Source: Chakrabartyella piscis
GTDB taxonomy: Bacteria; Bacillota; Clostridia; Lachnospirales; Anaerotignaceae
DNA: 64,000 nt
NCBI GenBank assembly: GCA_030067835.1
Contig: CP092441.1
Location: 744,001 to 808,000 of the forward strand
Reading direction: 5' to 3'
In this document: one piece after another, positions 8,095-16,369 of the stretch
Layout of the letters: each line of letters starts with the position of its first letter
Position numbering within the stretch: the stretch's first letter is position 1
Notes under the pieces: generated by a model
Databases searched by the model: none
What the model was told of the DNA's origin: nothing
The model's input: the letters and a program-made list of their open reading frames with translations, nothing else
Position numbers and translations under genes: made by a program

Positions 8095-8179
8095 AAGGAC
8101 ATGATGATGTGGTGACCCCAAAAGTTAGACCTAAAAAGTTTAACAGTTAGGAGGTCGGTACATGAACATGTCCTTTTTG
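8095..8179 (+). terminator. Terminator after trmD with its loop expanded by an IS-end-like insert
   Basis: AAGGACATG (8095-8103) pairs exactly with CATGTCCTT (8167-8175), which is followed by a T run. The 63 bases between them hold TGACCCCAAAAGTTAGACC and AGGAGGTCGG, resembling the left end of IS3-family elements. A normal hairpin appears to have received the insert. Confidence 0.5.
8110..8160. mobile_element. IS3-family terminal remnant (probable)
   Basis: GTGACCCCAAAAGTTAGACC followed by AAAAGTTTAACAGTTAGGAG resembles the terminal inverted repeat and 5' leader of IS3/IS150-group elements, from memory of the family. No transposase sequence and no second end are present. Confidence 0.4.
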
Positions 8180-8220
8180 TTTGGGATTTGGGAAATGAGT
8201 TTATATAGGACACATCATAA

Positions 8221-8325
8221 TGTAGGGGAAGATAGCATCTTCCAGTAAAAACCAAGATCCTTCATTTCATTCAGGATGACAGCATATAAGATATGTGTAT
8301 TTGTAGGGGATGATATCCCGCCAAC
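8221..8325. repeat. Two REP-like hairpins and one 'CCAAGATTCTTC' family repeat
   Basis: GTAGGGGAAGATAGCATCTTCC (from 8222) and GTAGGGGATGATATCCCGCC (from 8303) are REP-like units with different stems. Between them, AAAACCAAGATCCTTC...TTCAGGATGACAG (8247-8283) belongs to the second dispersed family. They fill the gap between trmD and the convergent regulator gene. Confidence 0.55.
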
Positions 8326-8350
8326 AATAGCCACTACACATGATACTATA

Positions 8351-9010
8351 TTATTTCAAATTACGAATATGCATATATACTGTGTTTTTGGAGATACCCA
8401 ATTGTTCTGCAATGGTGATCACAGAATCTTTCAAGTTGAAAATACCTTTTTGGTGCAACAATGCCACAATTTCCTTATTTTTATTGGAAGGAAGAATGGA
8501 AAGATTGCTATAAACAGCTTTTTTTGCATCTTCCAAAGCAGTGAGCATCAATTCCTTTGTATCTTCCACGAAGTTTTCAGACAAACTTTCTTGTTTCGCA
8601 TTTTCTTCAGGCACCATACAACGAACAAAAGCAGAGATTGGTGTAGACATATATAAATTCATACAAAACAAACCAATGATGTTCTTATTTTCACCATAAA
8701 TGGCACACATGGAAGCTTTGAAGGATTCACCATTGTTGTTTTTGGCAAAATAATATAAATGATGCAGGTCTGGTTCTGAAATCATACGATTCAAAAAGGA
8801 TAGTGTGACATCGGAAATGGCAGCACCAGCTTGTCTATTGGAAAGATGACCATTGAGAATAAACATAACAGAATGGTCTAAATTCTCTAAATTGTGTACA
8901 ACCACTTCGCAGCAATCACCCCAAAAATCAGCAGTGGCTTCTGCAACATGTATGTAAGAATTCAGCGTTTCCAAATCTTTTTTTGTAAGCGAATGGTTGG
9001 AATTTTCCAT
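8351..9010 (-). CDS. YheO-like PAS-domain transcriptional regulator
   Basis: A 219-residue protein. N-terminal YheO/DauR-type PAS-like domain (about 10-125: EVVVHNL, GHLSNRQAGAAISD, FKASMCAIYGENKNIIGLFCMN). The C-terminal HTH (about 185-219: IFNLKDSVITIAEQLGISKNTVYMHIRNLK, given here as IFNLKDSVITIAEQLG and ISKNTVYMHIRNLK) is typical of the family. Start ATG 9010 has AAGGAGG upstream; the 32 residues further upstream have no RBS. Relatives regulate amino acid or cofactor genes by ligand sensing; the ligand is unknown. It is convergent with trmD and has no obvious target beside it. Confidence 0.8.
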   Translation of the reverse strand: MENSNHSLTKKDLETLNSYIHVAEATADFWGDCCEVVVHNLENLDHSVMFILNGHLSNRQAGAAISDVTLSFLNRMISEPDLHHLYYFAKNNNGESFKASMCAIYGENKNIIGLFCMNLYMSTPISAFVRCMVPEENAKQESLSENFVEDTKELMLTALEDAKKAVYSNLSILPSNKNKEIVALLHQKGIFNLKDSVITIAEQLGISKNTVYMHIRNLK

Positions 9011-9174
9011 AAATACCTCCTTAAATCCAGAATAGCCTATTGCCAAATGGATTGTACATTTATATATTTGTCTTATGTGCAAAATAGTTTGTAGAAGATA
9101 ACGCAAAATGATTTCTTTCTAGTATATCGAAAAATGGAGTATATTTCAAGAAGAAAATAGTAAGAAAATTCCAT

Positions 9175-9206
9175 AAAAAAAGACCATTCCAAATAGAATG
9201 ATCTTG
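9175..9206 (-). terminator. Terminator of the tRNA-Lys transcript
   Basis: On the minus strand, AGATCATTCTA / TTTGGAATGGTCT forms a hairpin followed by seven T, starting a few bases after the tRNA 3' end. Confidence 0.8.
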
Positions 9207-9209
9207 AGA

Positions 9210-9282
9210 TGAGTCGCCCGGGGTTCGAACCCGGGACACCTGGATTAAAAGTCCAGTGCTCTACCAACTGAGCTAGCGACCC
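9210..9282 (-). tRNA. tRNA-Lys (anticodon TTT)
   Basis: A complete cloverleaf on the minus strand. Acceptor GGGTCGC pairs with GCGACTC plus discriminator A. The D-arm has AGCTCAGTTGGTAGAGC. The anticodon arm is CTGGA-CTTTTAA-TCCAG with anticodon TTT, and the T-arm has GTTCGAACC. CCA is not encoded. It is followed by a T-rich terminator. A single isolated tRNA gene. Confidence 0.97.
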
Positions 9283-9416
9283 GTAACGCTCAATTAGTAT
9301 ATAACAAATACCCCAGCTTGTCAATAGGCAATTTATGTTTTTTTTCTAATGCAAGAAATGACGAAAAATGCCTTGAAAGAAGACCATTTCCTCATGTATA
9401 CTATAATTAGAGTATA

Positions 9417-10715
9417 ATGAGGGATTATGTGTCTGATAAGGAGTTGGAACTTTTGTGGTATGAAATGAAAAATTTTGCGAAGGATAGTCCAAATGTTTTT
9501 GGTACTTGCATCAAATGGATATTGGTTGGGATTGTTGTTGGCGTTTTGGTTGGACTTGTTGGCGTTTCTTTCCATTGGGTGCTGGAAGAAGTGACAGAAA
9601 TACGTATGCATCATCCACAATTGATTTGGGGTTTGCCTATTGGTGGGCTTTTGATTGTGGGATTGTATCGTTTGTGTGGGATTCACAAAGACAAAGGAAC
9701 CAATTTTATTTTGGTTGCTGTACGTGCAAATGAAGCGGTATATTTGCGTAGAACACCACTCATTTACATCAGTACAGTCATCACCCATTTATTTGGTGGT
9801 TCTGCTGGTCGTGAAGGTGCAGCATTGCAAATTGGTGGTAGCATTGCTTCCAGATTGGGTCGTAAAATTCAGCTCAATGAAAAGGATGAACGCATCATCA
9901 CCATGTGTGGTATGGCTGCTGGGTTTGCTGCATTGTTTGGTACACCCATCACATCTGTTGTATTTGCCATGGAAGTGATTACCGTTGGTATCATGCATTA
10001 TTCTGCATTGGTTCCATGTGTCATTTCTGCTTTGGTTGCTGTTGGTTTGGCGTCTTGGTTTGGATTTGCTCCAACTGCATTCACATTGACTGGTGTGCCA
10101 GAAAGCATTACCATACAAGGCACTGTATCCGTTGGTATTTTGGCAGCTCTTTGTGCTGTGGTCAGCATTCTATTTTGTGTTGTAATGGAGAAAACATCTC
10201 ATGCGTACAAAAAACGTATTACAAATCCTTGGTTGCAACCAGTTGTAGGTGGTTGTATTGTCATTATATTGACATTTTTGGTGGGTACCTATGATTACAA
10301 TGGTGCTGGCATGGATGTGATCCAGAGAGCAGTTGCAGGGGAAGCAAACCCAGAAGCCTTTTTATTGAAGATTCTCTTTACAGCATTGACTTTGGGTGCT
10401 GGCTATAAGGGTGGCGAAATTGTACCCTCCTTCTTTGTAGGTGCAACATTTGGTTGTGTTATGGGCAATGTTTTGGGATTGGATCCTTCCTTTGCAGCAG
10501 GACTTGGTATGATGGCTGTGTTCTGTGGCGTGACAAATTGTCCATTGGCATCTTTGATTTTGTGTATTGAACTCTTTGGTATGGAAGGTTTGGGCTATTA
10601 CGCATTGTGTTGTGCCATCAGTTATATGTTATCTGGCTATTATGGTTTATACAATGAGCAAAAAATCATGTATTCCAAGGTAAAACCTGAGTTTATCGAC
10701 AAAAATGTAGTATAA
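9417..10715 (+). CDS. ClC-family anion channel/antiporter, CLC-F-like
   Basis: A 432-residue integral membrane protein with about 10 hydrophobic segments. The gating-glutamate motif reads GGSAGREGAALQIGG, followed by GMAAGFAALFGTPITSVVFAMEV and GGEIVPSFFVGATFG. The canonical GSGIP and GREGP forms are absent (KGTNFILVAVRANE and GREGA instead). To my knowledge that is closer to the fluoride-exporting CLC-F branch than to chloride ClC. Substrate remains inference, and no fluoride riboswitch was seen upstream. Start is uncertain: ATG 9417 overlaps a TATAAT, and TTG 9453 is better spaced from AAGGAG at 9438. Confidence 0.8.
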   Translation: MRDYVSDKELELLWYEMKNFAKDSPNVFGTCIKWILVGIVVGVLVGLVGVSFHWVLEEVTEIRMHHPQLIWGLPIGGLLIVGLYRLCGIHKDKGTNFILVAVRANEAVYLRRTPLIYISTVITHLFGGSAGREGAALQIGGSIASRLGRKIQLNEKDERIITMCGMAAGFAALFGTPITSVVFAMEVITVGIMHYSALVPCVISALVAVGLASWFGFAPTAFTLTGVPESITIQGTVSVGILAALCAVVSILFCVVMEKTSHAYKKRITNPWLQPVVGGCIVIILTFLVGTYDYNGAGMDVIQRAVAGEANPEAFLLKILFTALTLGAGYKGGEIVPSFFVGATFGCVMGNVLGLDPSFAAGLGMMAVFCGVTNCPLASLILCIELFGMEGLGYYALCCAISYMLSGYYGLYNEQKIMYSKVKPEFIDKNVV

Positions 10716-11028
10716 AAATCAGTACAATTCATAAAAATTATGTATATGCAATGTTTATACGAATAATTATGCGTTCTTGTGAATGGCACAATATGGGTAT
10801 ATGTAAAAAATATAGACACAAAAACAAAGAAAGTTCGTGGTTTTTTCTGTTGGATATGAAAAGTGTATAAAATTTATGTTGAATTTATGAATTTATAGTG
10901 AAAGTTTGGTATTGCATTTTATGCAGATAACAGGTATAATTATCAACATACTTTACAAATTATGTGAGGTAAAAGGGCATGTAACAAAAGGTATGTAAAA
11001 GAAACACAAAAATGGGAGGAAAAATAGA
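10716..11028 (+). promoter_or_regulatory. AT-rich leader of the amino acid ABC operon with promoter
   Basis: No gene is seen here. A promoter is present at 10912-10940: TTGCAT, 17-base spacer, TATAAT. Upstream AT-rich half-palindromes (AATTCATAAAAATTATG near 10726 and TTGAATTTATGAATTTATAG near 10879) could be repressor sites. An ArgR-type box is only a guess. The gene has a ribosome site GGGAGG at about 11014. Confidence 0.6.
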
Positions 11029-11856
11029 ATGAAAAAATTATTTGCAACAGTAATGGTTATGTCTTTGACAGCAGCTTTGGTAGGTTGTGGCAGCAGCTCC
11101 AGCAGTGAAGCAGCAGCTCCAGCAGAAAGCACAGATGCAGCAGTTGAAGAAGAAGCAGTGGTAGAAGAAGAATCCAAAGGTACTTTGATTATGGCAACAA
11201 ATGCAGAGTTCCCTCCATATGAATATCACGAAGGTGATGCAATCATTGGTATCGATGCTGAAATCGCAGAAGCAATCGCAACAAAATTGGGTTATGACTT
11301 CATGATCGAAGATATGTTGTTTGATTCCATCATTCCTGCTGTAACAAGTGGCAAAGCAAGCTTTGGTATGGCTGGTATGACTGTAACAGAAGAAAGAATG
11401 CAAAGCGTTGATTTCTCTGATTCTTATGCAACAGGCGTGCAAGTGGTTATCGTTGCAGAAGGTTCTGCAATCACAAGTGTAGACGATTTGTTTGCTGATG
11501 ATGCAAGCTATGGTATTGGTGTTCAAACAGGTACAACTGGTGACTTGTATGCTACATGGGATTTGGAAGATGCTGGCTTGGCTACAATCGACCGTTACAA
11601 CAAAGGTGCTGATGCTGTTCAAGCTTTGATTGCAGGCAAACTTGACTGTGTAATCATCGACAATGAACCAGCAAAAGAATTTGTTGCTGCAACAGAAGGT
11701 TTGGCAATTTTGGATTCTGAATATGCAGTTGAAGAATATGCAATTGCTTTCGCAAAAGATAGCGAATTGACAGAAGAAGTAAATGGTGCTTTGCAAGAAT
11801 TGATTGCAGATGGTACTGTAGCAGCAATTATTGACAAATATATTTCTGCTGAATAA
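11029..11856 (+). CDS. Polar amino acid ABC transporter substrate-binding lipoprotein
   Basis: A 275-residue family-3 solute-binding protein, lipid-anchored outside the membrane. Signal peptide with lipobox LVGC (Cys 20), then a Ser/Ala/Glu-rich linker to about residue 50. The binding domain opens TLIMATNAEFPPYEYHEG. Also typical are GIDAEIAEAIATKLG, MTVTEERMQSVDFSDSY and GVQTGTTGDLYA. It delivers substrate to the permease and ATPase encoded downstream. Substrate specificity cannot be read; the family spans Gln, His, Arg, Cys and others. Confidence 0.93.
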   Translation: MKKLFATVMVMSLTAALVGCGSSSSSEAAAPAESTDAAVEEEAVVEEESKGTLIMATNAEFPPYEYHEGDAIIGIDAEIAEAIATKLGYDFMIEDMLFDSIIPAVTSGKASFGMAGMTVTEERMQSVDFSDSYATGVQVVIVAEGSAITSVDDLFADDASYGIGVQTGTTGDLYATWDLEDAGLATIDRYNKGADAVQALIAGKLDCVIIDNEPAKEFVAATEGLAILDSEYAVEEYAIAFAKDSELTEEVNGALQELIADGTVAAIIDKYISAE

Positions 11857-11904
11857 GTTACACTAGAAACAATAGGGGCACTGGTTGCTCTTGGATGAAG
11901 AATT

Positions 11905-11937
11905 GCTCCGTAATGGTTTTCCATTGCGGGGCTTTTC
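11905..11937 (+). terminator. Hairpin between binding protein and permease genes
   Basis: GCTCCGTAATGG, TTTT loop, CCATTGCGGGGC, then TTTT. It is a strong stem with a short T run, well placed to reduce read-through so the binding protein is made in excess over the membrane parts. Confidence 0.7.
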
Positions 11938-11999
11938 GGGCGTTTATTCAAGGTGAGCTGAAAATTTCCCTATGACAAAGAGAAAGAGGAGGGATTTTT

Positions 12000-12728
12000 T
12001 TGGCTGAGTGGTTCGCAGATATGCAAGCACAATTTGATTTGAATTTCATTCAGGACAATCGTTGGAAGTATCTTGTAGATGGCTTGCAAGTGACATTGAA
12101 AGTTACTTTTTTGGCAGTTCTATTGGGTATTGTTGTAGGTATTTTGGTAGCAATTATTCGTTCAACATATGACAAAAACAACAAAGATATGCCTATGGGT
12201 GTTGGTAAAGTGGTTTTGGGCATCTTGAATGCAATCAGTAGACTGTACTTGACAGTGATTCGTGGAACACCTGTTGTAGTGCAATTGATGATTATGTACT
12301 ATATCATCTTTGCATCTTCCAACAACAAAATTATGGTTTCTGTTTTGGCGTTTGGGATCAACTCCGGTGCTTATGTTGCAGAAATTGTACGTAGTGGTAT
12401 TATGTCTGTTGATGAAGGTCAATTTGAAGCTGGTAGAAGTTTGGGATTCAATTATCCACAAACAATGATCTATATCATCATTCCACAGGCATTCAAAAAC
12501 GTATTGCCTGCATTGGCAAATGAATTTATTGTATTGTTGAAAGAAACTTCTGTTGCTGGTTATGTTGCGTTGCAAGATTTGACCAAAGCAGGGGATATCA
12601 TTAGAAGTAGAACCTATTCCGCGTTTATGCCACTGATTGGTGTGGCGTTGATTTACTTGGTTATGGTTATGTTCTTCACATGGCTTGTAGCGAAGTTGGA
12701 AAGGAGGTTGCGTAACAGTGAAAGATAA
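12000..12728 (+). CDS. Amino acid ABC transporter permease (HisM/GlnP type)
   Basis: A 242-residue permease with about five transmembrane helices. The coupling loop is [28 protein letters not shown] (shown as [14 protein letters not shown] and [16 protein letters not shown]). [15 protein letters not shown] is also typical of the His/Glu/Gln family. TTG 12000 is chosen because GAGGAGGG lies 6-7 bases upstream; the first ATG is 12021. It overlaps the ATPase gene by 11 bases. Confidence 0.92.
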   Translation: MAEWFADMQAQFDLNFIQDNRWKYLVDGLQVTLKVTFLAVLLGIVVGILVAIIRSTYDKNNKDMPMGVGKVVLGILNAISRLYLTVIRGTPVVVQLMIMYYIIFASSNNKIMVSVLAFGINSGAYVAEIVRSGIMSVDEGQFEAGRSLGFNYPQTMIYIIIPQAFKNVLPALANEFIVLLKETSVAGYVALQDLTKAGDIIRSRTYSAFMPLIGVALIYLVMVMFFTWLVAKLERRLRNSER

Positions 12729-13461
12729 TGTTTTGATTGAAGTAGAAAGTGTGCAAAAATATTACAATGGTGGTGCCATCAAAGCTTTGGATGGAATCAA
12801 CACAGAAATCAAAAAAGGTGAAGTTGTGGTGGTCATTGGACCTTCTGGTTCAGGAAAATCAACATTCCTTCGTTGTCTCAACCTTTTGGAAAAACCAACT
12901 GGTGGCAATATTTATTTCGATGGTTCCAACATTACAGATCCAAAGGTAAACATCAATATCCATCGTCAAAAAATGGGCATGGTGTTCCAACATTTCAACT
13001 TGTTCCCTCATATGACCATTTTGAAAAATATGATCATTGCACCTATGAAGTTGCAAAAGAAAAGCGAAGCAGAAGCAACTGAATTGGCTATGGGTCTTTT
13101 GGAACGTGTTGGCTTGGGGGATCGTGCCAATGCATATCCATCTCAATTGTCTGGTGGTCAAAAACAAAGAATTGCAATTGTGCGTGCTTTGTGTATGCAA
13201 CCAGAAGTGATGCTCTTTGATGAACCAACTTCTGCACTTGATCCTGAAATGGTTGGTGAAGTTTTGGAAGTTATGAAACAATTGGCACATGAAAATATGA
13301 CCATGGTTGTGGTAACACACGAAATGGGCTTTGCAAGAGAAGTGGCTACAAGGGTTATGTTTATGGATGCTGGCAAACAAGTGGAAGAAGGCACACCAGA
13401 AGAAATCTTTGATGCACCAAAAAGTGAACGTTTGCAAACATTCTTGGCAAAGGTTTTGTAA
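12718..13461 (+). CDS. Amino acid ABC transporter ATP-binding protein (GlnQ type)
   Basis: A 247-residue ATPase powering the importer. Walker [10 protein letters not shown] (about 41-49), Q-loop [12 protein letters not shown], signature LSGGQKQR, Walker [15 protein letters not shown] and H-loop VTHEMGFA are all present. GTG start at 12718 follows AAAGGAGG and lies inside the end of the permease gene, implying translational coupling. Confidence 0.95.
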   Translation: MKDNVLIEVESVQKYYNGGAIKALDGINTEIKKGEVVVVIGPSGSGKSTFLRCLNLLEKPTGGNIYFDGSNITDPKVNINIHRQKMGMVFQHFNLFPHMTILKNMIIAPMKLQKKSEAEATELAMGLLERVGLGDRANAYPSQLSGGQKQRIAIVRALCMQPEVMLFDEPTSALDPEMVGEVLEVMKQLAHENMTMVVVTHEMGFAREVATRVMFMDAGKQVEEGTPEEIFDAPKSERLQTFLAKVL

Positions 13462-13473
13462 GAATTAAGAAGC

Positions 13474-13505
13474 AAGAGGTTGATATGAGATCAGCCTCTT
13501 TTTTT
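13474..13505 (+). terminator. Terminator of the amino acid ABC operon
   Basis: AAGAGGTTGAT and ATCAGCCTCTT form the stem, followed by seven T. Confidence 0.88.
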
Positions 13506-13516
13506 GTGCAAGGAAT

Positions 13517-13598
13517 TGCGGACAGATATGGAATCTGTCCCTACAAGCATTCATGTAGTTCTATTTTATAGGGGTGGGTGCCCACATCCACCCACGAC
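13517..13598. repeat. Two REP-like hairpins with different stems
   Basis: 13517-13546 is an inverted copy of GTAGGGACAGATT...ATCTGTCCG. 13567-13598 is TAGGGGTGGGTGCCCACATC followed by CACCCACG. Both keep the (G)TAGGG...CCG/CG frame. Confidence 0.6.
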
Positions 13599-13626
13599 TA
13601 TATGGATAATATTTTCTAAAAGAGAA

Positions 13627-13665
13627 TTGTTTTTCTTTGTGAAAGGTGGTATGATGATATCATAC
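13627..13665 (+). promoter_or_regulatory. Promoter of the metallophosphoesterase gene with overlapping palindrome
   Basis: TTGTTT (13627-13632), 17-base spacer, TATGAT (13650-13655). The -10 lies in a palindrome GTATGAT-GAT-ATCATAC (13649-13665), a possible operator. Confidence 0.6.
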
Positions 13666-13706
13666 TAAAAAAATAAGAAAATACAAAAGATACAGGTGGT
13701 GATACA

Positions 13707-14423
13707 ATGAAAACATATGTTATGTCGGATATTCATGGACGAGAAGATGCTTATTTTGATATGTTGGAGCAAATTGGCTTTGATGATTTTGGAAAAAGGG
13801 ATAAGCTATACATTATAGGTGATGTTGTGGATCGTGGTGTTGGTGGCATTCGCATCTTGCAACACATTATGAAAAACAAAGATAAAATTGAACTTTTGAT
13901 GGGAAACCACGAATTGATGATGTTACAAGCAATAGAAAACAATGATTATACGTTATGGATGTATAATGGTGGTTTGGTGACATATGAACATTTCATTGCA
14001 TTGCCCAAACGTAGACGAGCAGAATTGAGAGTTTTTTTGGAAGGTTGTAAATATCGAAAAACCGTTGTTGCCAATGGTAAAAAATACTATTTGGTACATG
14101 GTAGACCATATCTTCCAGCCACCAAAACACAAGGAGCTATGTCTTATGGGATTTATTCTATGCCCTTACAAGACCAAACCATTTGGGATAAAATGAGAAT
14201 ATGGTACCAATTGGAAAATCAAACGGTTGTGTTTGGTCATGTTTGCACCAAAAAATACGATGAGGATGTAGACAACAAAGAGCATTATGAAATATACGAA
14301 TATGAAAATATGATTGGTATTGATTGTGGTTGTGCTTACACAGATGGCAAAGGTAGACTTGGCTGTTTGTGCTTGCATACTGGTGAAAGATATTATAGTA
14401 CATTTGTTGTCACTGAAATATAA
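13707..14423 (+). CDS. Metallophosphoesterase, Ser/Thr protein phosphatase 1-like
   Basis: A 238-residue calcineurin-like phosphoesterase. The binuclear-metal motifs are complete: SDIHGR (8-13), GDVVDRG, MGNHELM, then YYLVHGRP and FGHVCTK. This layout matches bacterial PrpA/PP1-like phosphatases, which act on phosphoproteins or nucleotides. The start ATG 13707 follows AGGTGGTG. The function is known only to family level. It is the first of three hydrolase genes on the same strand (13.7-16.3 kb). Confidence 0.85.
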   Translation: MKTYVMSDIHGREDAYFDMLEQIGFDDFGKRDKLYIIGDVVDRGVGGIRILQHIMKNKDKIELLMGNHELMMLQAIENNDYTLWMYNGGLVTYEHFIALPKRRRAELRVFLEGCKYRKTVVANGKKYYLVHGRPYLPATKTQGAMSYGIYSMPLQDQTIWDKMRIWYQLENQTVVFGHVCTKKYDEDVDNKEHYEIYEYENMIGIDCGCAYTDGKGRLGCLCLHTGERYYSTFVVTEI

Positions 14424-14455
14424 ATTTTCTGAACCCATGATTTGGAGGAAAGTAT

Positions 14456-15433
14456 ATGCTGACAAAAGTTGCAGAACGAATTTATCAGAAAGTGGTACCT
14501 TTGCCAAACAATCCTTTGCGAGAAATCAATAGCTATATTTTGCTTGGAGAAGGATCAGAAAAGAGTTTGGTCATTGATACAGGGTTCAACAGACCAGAAT
14601 GTGAAGAAGCGTTACAAGATGCATTTGATACACTTGGAATTGTGGATGTGGATTTGTTCATTACACATTTGCATTCAGACCATTGTGGTTTGGTTCCACA
14701 ATTTTCCACCAAAGAAAGCAAGATTTATGCCAGTGAAGTGGATGGTGAATTGATCAATTTTGAAGTGGGTAACTTATATTGGCGTATTTTGGATGATTTG
14801 TTTATCAAATTTGGATTCCCAAAAGCAAGATTTGGTCGCAACACAGACATTCACCCAGGTAGAAAATATTGTCATGAAAAAAGAGTGGATTTCACCTATG
14901 TTGATGAGGGGACAATCCTATCCTATGGTGGTTATGCTTGGGAAGTGATTTTGACACCGGGACACACACCAGGACACGCTTGTTTGTACAATAGAAAACA
15001 CAAAATTTTGATTTGTGGCGATCATATTTTGGGTACCATCACACCAAATATTTGCATTGAATTGGGTGTAGAAAACCCTTTGGCTGATTATTTGCAGAGC
15101 TTGGATAAAATTGCAAAATTGGAAGTGGATTTGCTTTTGACAGCACATGGAACACCCATTTCCAATATGTATGCACGTATAGAGGAATTGCAACAGCACC
15201 ACAAAGAACGTTTGGAAGAAGTGATATATATTTTGAAAAATGAATGGAAAACCAGTTATATGGTTGCAAGGGATATGACCTGGGAAATTGATTGCAAATC
15301 TTGGGAAGACTTTCCAGAACCACAAAAATGGTTTGCAACAGGTGAAGCAATTTCCCATTTGCAATATTTGTATTTTACTGGTAAAATCATACGTGAAGAA
15401 AGAAATGGCATTTATTACTACAAAAATAACTAG
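14456..15433 (+). CDS. MBL-fold metallo-hydrolase
   Basis: A 325-residue metallo-beta-lactamase-fold hydrolase. The zinc motif is THLHSDHCG; TPGHTPGHACLY and ICGDHILG supply further ligands, and LTAHGTPI the last His. A C-terminal winged-helix-like part (about 235-325) is common in this subgroup. ATG 14456 has GGAGGA upstream. Substrate is unknown (thioesterase, glyoxalase II-like and others are possible). The TAG stop lies exactly at the left edge of a MITE-like repeat, so the C-terminus may have been changed by that insertion. Confidence 0.85.
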   Translation: MLTKVAERIYQKVVPLPNNPLREINSYILLGEGSEKSLVIDTGFNRPECEEALQDAFDTLGIVDVDLFITHLHSDHCGLVPQFSTKESKIYASEVDGELINFEVGNLYWRILDDLFIKFGFPKARFGRNTDIHPGRKYCHEKRVDFTYVDEGTILSYGGYAWEVILTPGHTPGHACLYNRKHKILICGDHILGTITPNICIELGVENPLADYLQSLDKIAKLEVDLLLTAHGTPISNMYARIEELQQHHKERLEEVIYILKNEWKTSYMVARDMTWEIDCKSWEDFPEPQKWFATGEAISHLQYLYFTGKIIREERNGIYYYKNN

Positions 15434-15594
15434 GGTAACACCGAACAACCCCCTATCACAACCTTTGCGGTTTATTTCCCCGTCAGAACCACCAAAAATA
15501 CTCGACGATATTTCCGATATCGTTTCCGTTTTTTGATAATTGTGACAAAAAAATCCACTCGCAAATTTTGCAACCAGGGTTATGCGGTATTGCC
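15433..15594. mobile_element. MITE-like element, copy 1 (about 162 bp)
   Basis: Left end GGGTAACACCGAACAACCC and right end GGGTTATGCGGTATTGCC are imperfect inverted repeats. The inside holds CTCGACGATATTTCCGATAT and ACAAAAAAATCCACTCGCAA. A second copy with the same ends and interior lies at 56467-56629. There is no coding capacity. TA flanks both ends here; the exact target duplication is unclear. Confidence 0.75.
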
Positions 15595-15606
15595 TAGAGG
15601 TTTGAT

Positions 15607-16299
15607 ATGACAGGAAGAATTTTGGTAACAGGAGACATGCATGGAACCTTTAGTCATTTGTTTTATTTGGCAGAAACAAAGGAACTATTCGATACAGACA
15701 TTTTGCTCATTGCAGGGGATGCTGGCTATGTTTGGGATGCAAATTATGGGTATAAAATTGCGACATTGCAGCAAATATTTCCAGGAATTATTGCATTTGT
15801 AGATGGCAACCATGAAAATCACGATTTGTTGAATGCTATGGAGGTTTGCACTTGGAATGGTAGCAAAGCACATCGTATTGGAGAACGTGTGTATCATTTG
15901 ATGCGTGGAGAAGTGTATTCCATTTATGAGAAGCAGTTCTTTGTATTTGGTGGTGCAAGATCTGTGGATAAAGATAGACGAGAAGAAGGCATCAGTTGGT
16001 GGAAAGCAGAAGAGCCAACACTTGCAGAAATTGCATATGGAGCACAACAATTGCAGGCATTTGGAAATGAAATTGACTATATCATTACACATGAACCACC
16101 TTTGTTTGCCAGAGGATGTATTGCCAGAGACAAACCTATGGATGCAGATTATATGTTTCCAAAGAATTTGGATGAATGGTATCGCTTCATAGAACAGTTT
16201 CCAAGGTTTCAGAAATGGTATTTTGGGCATATGCATGTGGATCAAAAAATCACAAGCAAATTGGAAGGTGTATATACCAGTGTTGTAGAAATTATTTGA
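15607..16299 (+). CDS. Calcineurin-like metallophosphoesterase
   Basis: A 230-residue phosphoesterase, distinct from the one at 13.7 kb. Metal motifs: TGDMHGTF, IAGDAG, VDGNHENHD, ITHEPP and FGHMHVD. The second motif is GDAG rather than GDxxDRG, so it belongs to the general Metallophos family rather than the PP1-like group. The start ATG 15607 lies 12 bases past the MITE and has only a weak RBS (TAGAGG). The MITE may therefore have replaced its native upstream region. Confidence 0.82.
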   Translation: MTGRILVTGDMHGTFSHLFYLAETKELFDTDILLIAGDAGYVWDANYGYKIATLQQIFPGIIAFVDGNHENHDLLNAMEVCTWNGSKAHRIGERVYHLMRGEVYSIYEKQFFVFGGARSVDKDRREEGISWWKAEEPTLAEIAYGAQQLQAFGNEIDYIITHEPPLFARGCIARDKPMDADYMFPKNLDEWYRFIEQFPRFQKWYFGHMHVDQKITSKLEGVYTSVVEII

Positions 16300-16324
16300 A
16301 CAGAATATGGATTTTACCACAATG

Positions 16325-16359
16325 AGGTGGGGTTGCAGTGGCGCAACTCCGCCTTTTTA
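16325..16359 (+). terminator. Terminator after the metallophosphoesterase gene
   Basis: GGTGGGGTTGC and GCAACTCCGCC form the stem, followed by TTTTT. It may also serve the convergent regulator gene. Confidence 0.82.
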
Positions 16360-16369
16360 TGTAGTGGTA

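Noticed and set aside
9290..9460. Fluoride riboswitch before the ClC gene
   Set aside because: The conserved GGNGAUGGNGUUC core and pseudoknot partner were not found by eye.
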